A stretch of DNA of 6,979 nt. Source: an uncultured Atopobium sp. Lineage in GTDB: Bacteria; Actinomycetota; Coriobacteriia; Coriobacteriales; Atopobiaceae. The DNA lies in the NCBI GenBank assembly GCA_946647055.1, contig CAMPCT010000111.1, positions 1-6,979 on the forward strand, written 5' to 3'. Of this stretch, positions 1 to 5,714 are shown one piece after another; the first letter of the stretch is position 1, and every line of letters begins with the position of its first letter. The position numbers and the translations under genes were made by a program. The notes under the pieces were generated by a model. That model saw only the letters and a list, made by a program, of their open reading frames with translations, was not told the DNA's origin and made no database searches.

Positions 1-1256
1 AAGGTGTAGAGCGCCATGACCAGGGCCGAGATGCCGCCGACGATGAGGATGAACGGGTTGGCGCTGAGCGCCGCCGTGAGCGCTGTGAAGGTGGCTGGCA
101 GCTTCGCCAGTTCCGTCCCGATCTTGAAGCCCATGATGGCGGCGAGCGCGCCCGCGATGCCGCCGATGGCCGTCTTCACGAGGTCGCCGTTGTCGGCGAG
201 CCACTGCAGCGCGCCGTCCGTCAGGCTCACCAGCGAGTCGGCCAGCGACTTGAGCATGTCGGGACCGCCGTCCTTCCACAACCCACCGATGGCGTCGCCT
301 ATGTCGGTCATGACCTTCTTGATGTTCTCGAAGATGGCCGTGTTGCCAACCTTGTCCTTGATGTAGGCAAGCCCGTTGGCGAGCGCGTCGAGCGGCGCCT
401 TTAGCGCGTCGGCCACGCCCTCGAGCGCGTCGTGAATCTCCTGCTGGCCGATGGCGTTGAAGACGTTCGCCCAGCCCGCGCCGATGCGGTTCTGGACGTT
501 GGCGATAGCCGAGCCGATGCCGATTGAGTTGGCCTTCGCCTGGTCGTAGAACGAAGCCATCTTGCCGCCGCCGTCCTCGTCCAGCTTGGCGATGGCGGCG
601 AGCATGTCGTTGTAGCTCACGGTGCCGCTCTCAAGGGCCTCGTAGAGGTCCATGGAGGATGCGCCCGTGCCCAGCATGGACTCCGCGACCATGTCGAGCT
701 GCTTGGGCATGACGGACATGAGCGACTGCCACTGCGCGGTGGTCGCGCTGCCCTTGCCCAGGATGCGGTTCAGGATGCCCGACGCCGTGGACATCTCGGC
801 CGTGCTTGCGCCAGAGGCGAGCATCATGTCGTTGAAGCCCAGTGCGGCGCGCGAAGCGAGGTCGAGGTCGCCCGTCGAGTCGGAGATGGCCTGCGTCAGG
901 CTGACCACGTCCTGAGACGCCGTGGGCAGGCCGCGCAGGTGCTCCATGATGTTGTTGACCGCGTCGCTGGCCTCGTCGGCGGAGTAGCCGAACGACTCCA
1001 TGACGCGCGGGAAGTTGTTGAGCGTGTCGAGTCGGCTGATGCCCGTGCTGATGCCGCTCATGAACGTGCTGCCGAGCTTCGACGCGACGCCGCCCAGCGC
1101 CGTGCCGATGGCGCTGCCCTTGACCACGTCGAGGAACGACCCGTTGAAGGTCTTGCCCGAGGTGCCGCCAAGGTCGCCCATGGCCTTGTTTACGCTGCCC
1201 GTGAACTTGCTCATCTCGGGCATGATGGTGATGTAGTAGGTACCGACCTCTGCCAA
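1..1256 (-). CDS. Tape measure protein, N-terminal part (runs off left edge)
   Basis: The first 418 residues are visible and the frame is open to the left edge. The protein sets tail length and fills the tail tube before DNA ejection. It starts MAEVGTYYITIMPEMSKFTG, a recognisable opening of tape measures from high-GC Gram-positive phages. Residues about 75-227 match the tape measure region of the TMP_3 type: LDTLNNFPRVMESFGYS, a segment with LRGLPTASQDVVSLTQAISD, FNDMMLASGASTAEMSTASG, WQSLMSVMPKQLDMVAESML, and YEALESGTVSYNDMLAAIAK. Two hydrophobic stretches, about 362-379 (AIGGIAGALAAIMGFKIG) and 398-417 (SANPFILIVGGISALVMALY), look like membrane segments, which are common in tape measures and may act during DNA entry. 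I chose TTG 1256 because AAGGGGGTGA lies at 1261-1270, four bases upstream; the next ATG would lose the conserved opening. Confidence 0.9.
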   Translation of the reverse strand, partial: MAEVGTYYITIMPEMSKFTGSVNKAMGDLGGTSGKTFNGSFLDVVKGSAIGTALGGVASKLGSTFMSGISTGISRLDTLNNFPRVMESFGYSADEASDAVNNIMEHLRGLPTASQDVVSLTQAISDSTGDLDLASRAALGFNDMMLASGASTAEMSTASGILNRILGKGSATTAQWQSLMSVMPKQLDMVAESMLGTGASSMDLYEALESGTVSYNDMLAAIAKLDEDGGGKMASFYDQAKANSIGIGSAIANVQNRIGAGWANVFNAIGQQEIHDALEGVADALKAPLDALANGLAYIKDKVGNTAIFENIKKVMTDIGDAIGGLWKDGGPDMLKSLADSLVSLTDGALQWLADNGDLVKTAIGGIAGALAAIMGFKIGTELAKLPATFTALTAALSANPFILIVGGISALVMALYT

Positions 1257-1260
1257 GGTC

Positions 1261-1270
1261 TCACCCCCTT
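1261..1270 (-). promoter_or_regulatory. Shine-Dalgarno deciding the TTG start of the tape measure gene
   Basis: AAGGGGGTGA on the minus strand overlaps the stop codon of the frameshifted chaperone (TAA, 1269-1271) and stands four bases before TTG at 1256-1254. The start codon is rare, but the family-typical residues right after it and the strong site support it. The stop/SD overlap suggests the tape measure is translated by ribosomes finishing the long chaperone form. Confidence 0.75.
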
Positions 1271-1879
1271 ATAGTTCCAGTCCGAACGATGCGGCTATGC
1301 GCTCGGCGTTGCGCTCCTCGCGCTCGACCATGGACTCGTATGCCGCGTCCTCGCCGGGAAGCGTGATGCGCTCAGGCTCGCCCATTCCGCCCTTCGCCGC
1401 GTCCGTGTGCGCCCAGTGCCACATGCGCTGGTTGAACTCGATCTCCCGCAGCAGCTGCGCCGTGACGTCGTTGGCCCCGGCGGGGTCGACCGCCCTCATC
1501 ACCCTGCTGTCGGGCGGCAGCTGGTAGGCGAGCGCTGCGAGGTGCGCGGCCCTGTCTTCGTCCAGCCGCTCCCAGTCGGTACCCCACAGGTCGATGCGGT
1601 AGGTCTGCTGGAAGTCTGCTAGCAGCTCGTCTGGGTACGTCGTGGATGCCAGCACGAGCAGGGCTAGTTTTTTGCCTGCACGTCCTCGGTGATGGCCTGC
1701 AGCAGCTCGGCCATGGCGTCCATGTCGTCGCCCAGCTTCTCGGCCACCTCTTCGTCCCTGCCGAGCAGGAGCTGCTCGATGGCGGTGGGGTCGCTCTTGG
1801 CGAGCTTCTTCTGCCAGATGTAGGACTTCGGGCACTTCTCGTCGTACTCGACCTCTACGCCACGGAACTCAATGCGCAT
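1269..1879 (-). CDS. Tail assembly chaperone, long form made by -1 frameshift (gpGT-type)
   Basis: Ribosomes that slip back one base at 1667-1673 skip the TAG at 1664 and continue at codon CTA (1667-1665), adding 132 residues to the 71 of the short form for a 203-residue fusion. The added part starts LALLVLASTTYPDELLADFQ and continues with a region like other actinophage gpT parts (YRIDLWGTDWERL, AALAYQLPPDSRVMRAVDP). It then has a helical charged stretch to the end (REIEFNQRMWHWAH, MVEREERNAERIAASFGLEL). By the lambda model the T domain contacts the tail tube protein while the G domain binds the tape measure. The downstream frame has no start or Shine-Dalgarno of its own at a sensible place. 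It ends in TAA 12 bases before the tape measure start. The efficiency of shifting is unknown. Confidence 0.87.
1625..1659 (-). promoter_or_regulatory. Predicted stem-loop that would stimulate the frameshift
   Basis: On the minus strand GCTCGT (1659-1654) pairs with ACGAGC (1630-1625). After a single bulged G (1653), CTGG (1652-1649) pairs with CCAG (1634-1631), closing a 14-base loop. The stem begins 7 bases after the slippery heptamer, the spacing usual for -1 stimulatory structures. The pairing was found by eye; no energy was calculated. Confidence 0.66.
1664..1879 (-). CDS. Tail assembly chaperone, short form (gpG-type)
   Basis: This 71-residue acidic protein is the zero-frame product of a frameshifting gene, equivalent in role to lambda gpG. 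It keeps the tape measure soluble and recruits tail tube subunits during tail assembly. It opens with MRIEFRGVEVEYDEKCPKSY, has a helical middle (AIEQLLLGRDEEVAEKLGDD) and ends in the helix MAELLQAITEDVQAKN, the end pattern typical of this family, where the final Ala-Lys-Asn codons form the slippery site. The ATG at 1879 follows GGAG at 1887-1890; the frame is open further upstream, but that stretch crosses the terminator and the major tail gene and is not coding. The TAG stop comes directly after the slippery heptamer. Confidence 0.88.
   Translation of the reverse strand: MRIEFRGVEVEYDEKCPKSYIWQKKLAKSDPTAIEQLLLGRDEEVAEKLGDDMDAMAELLQAITEDVQAKN
1667..1673 (-). promoter_or_regulatory. Slippery heptamer A AAA AAC for -1 ribosomal frameshift
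   Basis: The minus-strand codons GCA AAA AAC TAG contain A AAA AAC in the phase required for tandem -1 slippage, immediately before the zero-frame stop. AAAAAAC is among the best-known bacterial and phage slippery sites. The -1 frame then reads open through to 1269. Confidence 0.92.
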
Positions 1880-1895
1880 ATCGTTGCTCCATTCG

Positions 1896-1930
1896 AAAAA
1901 AGGCGCCCCAAGCAAGCAGCTCGGGGCGCC
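1896..1930 (-). terminator. Strong rho-independent terminator after the major tail gene
   Basis: On the minus strand GGCGCCCC (1930-1923) pairs with GGGGCGCC (1909-1902). The stem extends inward by GAGC/GCTT (one G-T pair) to 12 bp around a 5-base loop, and six T follow (1901-1896). The opposite strand has no T-run after the stem, so the direction is clear. It sits between the major tail gene and the tail chaperone gene. I see no promoter between it and the chaperone start 17 bases further on, so transcription of the chaperones and tape measure needs read-through or antitermination. Confidence 0.9.
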
Positions 1931-1968
1931 ATGCTGGCATGTGTCTGTCGTTTGGTGCTCGTCCGCCT

Positions 1969-2565
1969 TTAGGTCGTCTCGGTGCTGTCGTACCAGTCGA
2001 AGCAGCCGTTGCCGTCGGCGTCGGTGAGGTAGGTGATGGTCACCTCGCGCATGGCCGCCGTGGTCTTGTTGCCCGTCAGGTCGCCCAGCTCGGTCACCTT
2101 GCCGTCGGGGATGTACTTGGTCCATGCGCGGTCGTTCTTGAGCAGCAGCAGGAACACGTACTGGTAGTGCTCGTCGGCGTTGCCCCAGTTGTGCCTGACC
2201 TCGATTACGCCGCTAGCGTCGGTCACGTTGGCGTGGCCGTACTGGGTGCCGAGCGAGTGCTTCTTGATCTCCATCAGCCCGACGGTGATGGTCTCGGTGG
2301 CGCTGCCCGTGCCCTCGTCCAGCGAGTCGAGGTTGATGTCGCGGATGGTCTCGCCGGAGTCGCGCGACAGCGACTCGGTGAAGCCCGCCTCGGGGATGTA
2401 GCCAAGGCACTCCCAGTTGGTAGGCGGATTGCCATTGGTCAGCCACTGGGACGCCTTGTAGTTGGTCTTGGTCGGCGCGCCAGCGGTGCCGAGCGGGGCG
2501 CTGAACAGGTAGCCGCCCACCACGCCGCGCACGGTGCTGACGTTGTCCTTGTTGTTAGCAGCCAT
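1969..2565 (-). CDS. Major tail (tube) protein
   Basis: This 198-residue protein is the likely tail tube subunit, stacked in hexamers around the tape measure. The N-terminus has NVSTVRGVVGGYLFSAPLGT (8-27) with an extended loop after it. The next stretch, WECLGYIPEAGFTESLSRDS (51-70), is typical of tube proteins, which often have 'lGyiseDG...' here. It is beta-rich through the middle. The C-terminus TTAAMREVTITYLTDADGNG, then CFDWYDS, matches the usual ending in which a strand precedes an Asp-Gly turn. The ATG at 2565 follows AAGGAGG at 2570-2576, overlapping the tail-terminator stop. A strong transcription terminator lies just after the gene, as expected for a protein needed in far higher amounts than the chaperones and tape measure that follow. 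Confidence 0.87.
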   Translation of the reverse strand: MAANNKDNVSTVRGVVGGYLFSAPLGTAGAPTKTNYKASQWLTNGNPPTNWECLGYIPEAGFTESLSRDSGETIRDINLDSLDEGTGSATETITVGLMEIKKHSLGTQYGHANVTDASGVIEVRHNWGNADEHYQYVFLLLLKNDRAWTKYIPDGKVTELGDLTGNKTTAAMREVTITYLTDADGNGCFDWYDSTETT

Positions 2566-2574
2566 GCTGCCTCC

Positions 2575-2925
2575 TTATTCGTCTGTGTTGATGGTCAGGG
2601 TCACCAACGCGAGGTAGCGCCCCTGACCGTTGCGCGACCACTCCTCGCGGCTCATGGTGTCCAGGCTCGCGGCGCTGAGGTACGGGTGGTCGAGCGCCGC
2701 CTCCTGCAGCGCCTGAATCGACGAGAGTGCAAGCCCCCGCGCGTCCATGTCGGACGTCCCCCAGCAGGTGAGCGCGAGACGCGGCCTGAGCAGGAACTCG
2801 GTGGACTCGTCCCCATCCAGGTCTACGGTCACGAGCCGCTGCGGCCGCTCCCTCGGTATGTCGGTCATGACGGGTGCCTCTATGGCGTCGGTCAGGATAC
2901 CGACGGCCAGCCCAATTGCGTCCAT
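2575..2925 (-). CDS. Tail terminator (tail completion) protein
   Basis: This 116-residue protein fits the tail terminator that caps the tail tube and joins it to the head (lambda gpU, SPP1 gp17 position), and it lies just before the major tail protein gene. The pattern is a helix at the N-terminus, a beta strand RPQRLVTVDLDG (about 27-38), a strand RPRLALTCWGTSDMDARGLA (47-66) leading into a long helix with ALSSIQALQEAALDHP (65-80), and a closing strand GRYLALVTLTINTD (102-115). The order strand, helix with an aromatic 'CWG' lead-in and terminal strand is typical of these small alpha/beta proteins. The ATG at 2925 follows AAGGAG at 2931-2936, which overlaps the upstream TAA. Sequence is poorly conserved in the group, so position carries part of the weight. 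Confidence 0.74.
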   Translation of the reverse strand: MDAIGLAVGILTDAIEAPVMTDIPRERPQRLVTVDLDGDESTEFLLRPRLALTCWGTSDMDARGLALSSIQALQEAALDHPYLSAASLDTMSREEWSRNGQGRYLALVTLTINTDE

Positions 2926-2934
2926 GCGCGCTCC

Positions 2935-3204
2935 TTAGAGTCTCGGGACGGTGTTGCGCAGGGCGTGCGTCCTCTGCTCCGATCGGAACGCAGGCCACGT
3001 GCGCTCGGTGGCGACGCGCGTGTGGAACCGCGTGGCGCCGCTCATCGTGTCGCAGGTGTACGCGGCGCTTCCGCCGCCAAGAGCGGTGGCCTCGCGCATG
3101 GCGTTGTAGCCAGCCGCCTCGCAGGCCTGCCGAATCTCGGGCGAGCTGTTGAGGATGTAGGCGTAGCCGCTCTCGCTGTGCACGAAGTGGTTGCTCCTAG
3201 CCAA
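2935..3204 (-). CDS. Small gp10-like neck / minor capsid protein
   Basis: This 89-residue protein lies between head-closure and tail-terminator genes, the place of HK97 gp10-like neck proteins. It has a short aromatic start (SGYAYILNSSPEIRQACEAA, residues 12-31), one helical segment, then a Gly/Ala stretch and a basic C-terminus with ATERTWPAFRSEQRTHAL. The last part recalls the arginine-rich end of small neck proteins in which a residue pair precedes a conserved terminal helix. It is shorter than the usual gp10 type. The TTG at 3204 overlaps the upstream stop by 8 bases and is preceded by GAGGGGGTGA at 3211-3220. A GTG at 3183 with AGGAG ten bases upstream is a workable alternative giving 82 residues. 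The function is assigned mainly by position. Confidence 0.6.
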   Translation of the reverse strand: MARSNHFVHSESGYAYILNSSPEIRQACEAAGYNAMREATALGGGSAAYTCDTMSGATRFHTRVATERTWPAFRSEQRTHALRNTVPRL

Positions 3205-3592
3205 GGAAGGTCACCCCCTCCACGCACCAGCTGTAGTCGCCCGGCGTGTCGCGGCGCGGGTAGCTGAAAGGCTCGCCCACGACCTTGAACCGCCTGCCGG
3301 AGAGTGCCGAGTCGTCCGGCGGGTAGCAGGCTATGAGGGCGTCCCTCAGGTCGGCGTCCACCGCCTTGGGCAGGTAGAACGTCATGGCCACCCGTGCCCC
3401 GTGCGGCCTGCCGTCCTCGATGTCGTCGGACGTGTCAGGCCGCTGGCTTCCTGGGGCGTAGCAGCAGGTGGTCGTTATGTCGGGGTCGGCCGCGTAGCTG
3501 GTCGGCACGTTGCCCCACCCGTCAGGCTCCCCGTCGTGGGCGAGCCAGATGGAGCAGGGCACGGCGTAGAACGGCATGGGGAAGCTAATCAT
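3197..3592 (-). CDS. Head-closure (head-tail joining) protein
   Basis: This 131-residue protein occupies the slot of the second connector ring that closes the DNA channel (SPP1 gp16, lambda gpFII position). The supporting feature is the C-terminal half: a helix with DADLRDALIACYP (79-91), then GRRFKVVGEPFSYPRR (99-114) and DYSWCVEGVTFLG (119-131), the beta-barrel signature common in these proteins. The N-terminal half has a Cys-Cys pair at 43-44. The ATG at 3592 overlaps the connector stop by 8 bases (ATGATTAG), with only a weak GGGGTGAG upstream, so translation is probably coupled. Methionine 6 (ATG 3577) is an alternative start with no better site. The assignment rests on position and fold-type pattern; sequence conservation in this group is low. 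Confidence 0.72.
   Translation of the reverse strand: MISFPMPFYAVPCSIWLAHDGEPDGWGNVPTSYAADPDITTTCCYAPGSQRPDTSDDIEDGRPHGARVAMTFYLPKAVDADLRDALIACYPPDDSALSGRRFKVVGEPFSYPRRDTPGDYSWCVEGVTFLG
3205..3220 (-). promoter_or_regulatory. Shine-Dalgarno supporting a TTG start of the neck gene
   Basis: GAGGGGGTGA (minus strand, 3211-3220) is followed by six bases and then TTG at 3204-3202. The same GGGGGTGA core precedes the TTG of the tape measure gene, where the start is well supported by protein similarity. This tips the choice toward the TTG rather than the GTG at 3183. Confidence 0.5.
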
Positions 3593-3968
3593 CCGCGCTC
3601 ACCCCGTAGGCGGGATGCAGGATGCGACCCTTGCCGCCGCCGATGCCAAGCAGCTTCTTGTCGAGCTTCGTGAGGTACATGTCGCCGTTGGGGTTGGCGA
3701 AGTGAGCCGTCTGGCCGAATGGCCCCATGGTGGCCTGCAGCTCCTCGACGCCAAAGGCGCTGGAAGCGCTCGCCACCATGGAGCGGATAACCATGTTGCA
3801 GCTCACGAGCCTGAGGGCTTCCGCCTGCTGGGCGTCCTCGCCATCCACCTCCACCATGCTGGTGAGGATGGTCGCGGCATCTTCCAGCAGCGTGGTCGCC
3901 CTCGCCTGCTCGTCAGCCGTGAGCGTGCGCCAGCGGCCCTCGACGTCCTCGTAGGTGGCAAAGGCCAT
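3585..3968 (-). CDS. Head-tail connector, Gp19/Gp15/Gp42-type adaptor
   Basis: This 127-residue protein is of the family that forms the adaptor ring under the portal, equivalent in place to SPP1 gp15 and HK97 gp6. The N-terminus carries FATYEDVEGRWRTLTADEQA (residues 3-22) and a helix RATTLLEDAATIL, the standard opening of the family. The middle has a helix with LVSCNMVIRSM (54-64). The C-terminal signature is GPFGQTAHFANPNGDMYLTK (82-101) followed by LDKKLLGIGGGKGRIL. The ATG at 3968 has AAAGGGGG at 3976-3983 upstream, overlapping the stop of the HeH protein gene. It overlaps the next gene by 8 bases. The match to the family is strong along its full length. Confidence 0.87.
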   Translation of the reverse strand: MAFATYEDVEGRWRTLTADEQARATTLLEDAATILTSMVEVDGEDAQQAEALRLVSCNMVIRSMVASASSAFGVEELQATMGPFGQTAHFANPNGDMYLTKLDKKLLGIGGGKGRILHPAYGVSADD

Positions 3969-3981
3969 GGTCGTACCCCCT

Positions 3982-4203
3982 TTACGAGAGAAGCGCTATC
4001 AGCTGCGCCTTGGTGGCGCGCTTGGGCGCGTCGATGCCGCGCTCGTCGCACAACTCTCGGAGCCGTGCGACGGTTAGCGCGGACAGGTCTTGCGCATCAT
4101 CGGATGACTGCTCGTGTTCGACACGCTGCCAGCCGTTGGCGAGCAGGCGCGCCGAGAACTCGTCGGCGGCGTCGATGATGCCGCCGTTGTAGGTCAGCAG
4201 CAT
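3982..4203 (-). CDS. Small head protein with C-terminal HeH/SAP-like module
   Basis: This 73-residue protein sits between the capsid and connector genes. The N-terminal half (YNGGIIDAADEFSARLLANG, residues 5-24) resembles short phage proteins of this position that carry an NGG.....DEFA pattern. The linker near 31-39 is acidic and polar. The C-terminal part, residues 40-73, reads LSALTVARLRELCDERGIDAP followed by a Lys/Arg-rich helix (KRATKAQLIALLS). This is the helix-extension-helix pattern of the HeH/SAP/Rho-N group, which often binds nucleic acid. I chose ATG 4203 over the in-frame GTG at 4212: the AGGAGG at 4212-4217 overlaps the GTG but sits 8 bases from the ATG. Its role in the head is unknown; DNA contact or capsid decoration is possible and is inference. 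Confidence 0.76.
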   Translation of the reverse strand: MLLTYNGGIIDAADEFSARLLANGWQRVEHEQSSDDAQDLSALTVARLRELCDERGIDAPKRATKAQLIALLS

Positions 4204-4211
4204 GTCAAGCA

Positions 4212-4218
4212 CCTCCTA
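4212..4218 (-). promoter_or_regulatory. Ribosome binding site that fixes the HeH-protein start
   Basis: TAGGAGG on the minus strand overlaps the major capsid stop codon (TAG, 4216-4218). It overlaps the in-frame GTG at 4212-4210 but is 8 bases from the ATG at 4203, so the ATG is the usable start. The stop/SD overlap also suggests coupling to capsid translation. Confidence 0.7.
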
Positions 4219-5142
4219 GGCGCTCGGGGTCTCGCCGGTGAGAAGGACGAGCTGGCTCTTGTCCATGGCAGCGAACGCGACCTCGATCTCGAAGCGGACG
4301 CCGACCATGTTGGACTGCCAGAGCGAGATGGTGTTGGAGTTGCCGTCGGTGACGGTCGCCTGGTCGGAGATGGACATCTGCACGCCCTCGACGCTGCCCC
4401 AGAGCACGCCAGTGAAGTCACCAGCGACGCCCACGATGGCGGGAGTGCCCGCAGCGCCCTGAGCGCCAGCGGCACCAGCCACGTACACGCCCTTGTTCAC
4501 GGCGACGTTCGCACCGAGGATGGTGCCCACGCTGTTGGACTCGGGGCCGGGGATGAAGATGGGACGGCCAGTCGTGTCGGTGGAACCGAGCACGATGCTC
4601 TTGCCCTGCGGGGCGAGCGCGATGGCGTTGAGGATGCCGTCAGCGGCAGACACGGCGGCGTCTGCGGCCACGAACTGCTTGTAGGTCGTGGTGTTCTGGC
4701 CGCCAAGGATGGAGACCTTGGAGACGCCAGTGCCAAGCACGTCGAAGCCAGAGCCGGGGGCGGTGGTGCCCATGATGGTGCCGTCGAACTTCTTGGCGAG
4801 GGCTGCGGGCAGACGGCGCACGCACTCGTCATAGAGCGTGGCCTTGTCGCGCAGGAACTCGGTGGAGAACAGCTCGATGACGGCGAGCTTGTAAGGCGTG
4901 ATGGCGTGCTTGCCGAAGGTGTGCGCGGAAACCGGCTTGGGGTTGGTCTCGGCCACCCAGTCTGCGGTAGGCTCGCCGGTGATGGTCTGGATGGTGGTGC
5001 CGGTGCCGGGAAGGTTGATGCGGCGACCGAGCTGCATGAACGCGGACTCGCTCACGGCATTTGCCCAAATCTCCTGAGAGACCTCGGCGGGAAGAGCGAC
5101 GTTGCTGGTCTGACGGGAAACGTCATGGTAGGTAGTGGGCAT
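4216..5142 (-). CDS. Major capsid protein, HK97 fold
   Basis: This 308-residue protein forms the icosahedral shell. It begins directly with the mature-type N-terminus (VALPAEVSQEIWANAVSES), without an N-terminal delta domain, which fits a separate scaffold gene upstream. Family-typical stretches are TGEPTADWVAE (about 55-65), HTFGKHAITPYKLAVIELFS (E-loop to P-domain region, about 74-93), the helix with DECVRRLPAALAKKFDGTIM (about 105-124), VAGDFTGVLWGSVEGVQMSI (about 239-258) and SLWQSNMVGVRFEIEVAFA (about 273-291). Residues 223-234 are four Gly-X-Y triplets, an unusual loop. The ATG at 5142 follows AAAGGGG at 5148-5154. The scaffold stop lies 15 bases upstream. I cannot tell whether the shell is chemically cross-linked. 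Confidence 0.92.
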   Translation of the reverse strand: MPTTYHDVSRQTSNVALPAEVSQEIWANAVSESAFMQLGRRINLPGTGTTIQTITGEPTADWVAETNPKPVSAHTFGKHAITPYKLAVIELFSTEFLRDKATLYDECVRRLPAALAKKFDGTIMGTTAPGSGFDVLGTGVSKVSILGGQNTTTYKQFVAADAAVSAADGILNAIALAPQGKSIVLGSTDTTGRPIFIPGPESNSVGTILGANVAVNKGVYVAGAAGAQGAAGTPAIVGVAGDFTGVLWGSVEGVQMSISDQATVTDGNSNTISLWQSNMVGVRFEIEVAFAAMDKSQLVLLTGETPSA

Positions 5143-5157
5143 GATGGCCCCTTTCTG

Positions 5158-5649
5158 CTATCGTCCCAGCATCTGGTCGACTACGTCGCCGAACTGCTGG
5201 GCGTTGGTCTTCTTTCCCTGCCCTCCGCGCGGGAACATCCCCGCTTCGGGCACGGTCGGTGCCCCTGCGGGCACCCTGTAGGTGGCGGCGATGGCGCTTG
5301 CTGCCTCGGTGAGCGACTTCTCGTCAGTTGCTGCGAGTGCCGCCACAATCGGCTCTGGCACGCCTGTGCTTGCAGCCACCTTGGCCACAAGTTGCGCGCG
5401 CTCCGCCTCCGCCTTGAGCCGCTCGTTCTCGCCCTCGATTGCGGCGAGTCTCGCCGAAAGGTCTGCGAGCTGTTGCGTTGCGTCATCCAGCTCGCGCGCG
5501 GCCCCTGCGTTGGACTTCGCGCGGCTCTCGTTCTTGCGGCTTTGCGTCTTCCACCTCTCGGCATCGGCCTTTGCCTGCTCGTAGAGCGCCTTGTAGTCGG
5601 GTTCGTCCGTTTCGGGCGTCTCCTGCTGCATGCTCTGCTCGTCGGCCAT
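5158..5649 (-). CDS. Capsid scaffolding protein (coiled coil)
   Basis: This 163-residue acidic and lysine-rich protein directly precedes the major capsid gene, the usual place for an internal scaffold that guides capsid assembly and then leaves. Residues 1-20 are rich in Q, E, D and P and look disordered. Residues 20-90 have the heptad-like A/L spacing and charge pattern of a long coiled coil, including WKTQSRKNESRAKSN near 33-47, a pattern common in scaffolds of high-GC Gram-positive phages. Residues 94-125 form a second helical segment. A Gly/Pro-rich linker near 127-147 leads to a short C-terminal helix ending FGDVVDQMLGR, the likely capsid-binding tail by analogy with other scaffolds. The ATG at 5649 follows AAGGAGG at 5656-5662. 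No serine protease motif is visible, so it does not look like a protease-scaffold fusion. Confidence 0.83.
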   Translation of the reverse strand: MADEQSMQQETPETDEPDYKALYEQAKADAERWKTQSRKNESRAKSNAGAARELDDATQQLADLSARLAAIEGENERLKAEAERAQLVAKVAASTGVPEPIVAALAATDEKSLTEAASAIAATYRVPAGAPTVPEAGMFPRGGQGKKTNAQQFGDVVDQMLGR

Positions 5650-5666
5650 GGCTTGCCTCCTTGTCT

Positions 5667-5701
5667 GCTCCGTTGCGGAGCGTCACTTGCCCGTTGCGGG
5701 C
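5667..5701 (-). repeat. Pair of look-alike hairpins upstream of the scaffold gene
   Basis: Two perfect inverted repeats lie side by side. The first spans 5689-5701, with a 5-bp GC-rich stem and a 3-base loop. The second spans 5667-5681, with a 6-bp stem and a 3-base loop. They share the 9-base core CCGTTGCGG (plus-strand spelling; 5670-5678 and 5691-5699), repeated at a 21-base step. The lower hairpin ends 4 bases before the scaffold Shine-Dalgarno AAGGAGG at 5656-5662. No T-run follows either, so they are not terminators as they stand. They could act as mRNA end protection, processing sites, a protein-binding site or an RNA that affects the polymerase. The role is unknown. Confidence 0.6.
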
Positions 5702-5714
5702 GTTTCAGGGCATG

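Noticed and set aside
1618..1667. A long-range pairing of GCTAG at 1618-1623 with CTAGC next to the slippery site as the frameshift structure
   Set aside because: Only about five or six bases pair across a large loop, and it would involve the heptamer's last base. The local bulged stem 1625-1659 is longer and has the usual 7-base spacing.
1269..1835. An independent 188-codon gene starting within the chaperone
   Set aside because: Its first part overlaps the chaperone's zero frame in a meaningless reading. Family-like residues begin only after the slippery site, so the frame is used by -1 frameshift.
1664..2125. A longer 153-codon version of the tail chaperone starting inside the major tail gene
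   Set aside because: The extra N-terminal part is an out-of-frame reading of the tail tube gene and crosses the 1896-1930 terminator. The ATG at 1879 has its own GGAG site and gives the family-typical start.
1939..3267. A 442-codon open frame on the plus strand opposite the tail tube, tail terminator and neck genes
   Set aside because: It is antisense to recognised structural genes, has no convincing ribosome site and no recognisable domain; its composition is that of a reverse-strand shadow.
4204..4212. GTG start at 4212 for the HeH protein
   Set aside because: The Shine-Dalgarno AGGAGG overlaps the GTG itself, so the ribosome could not use it; the ATG at 4203 is at proper spacing.
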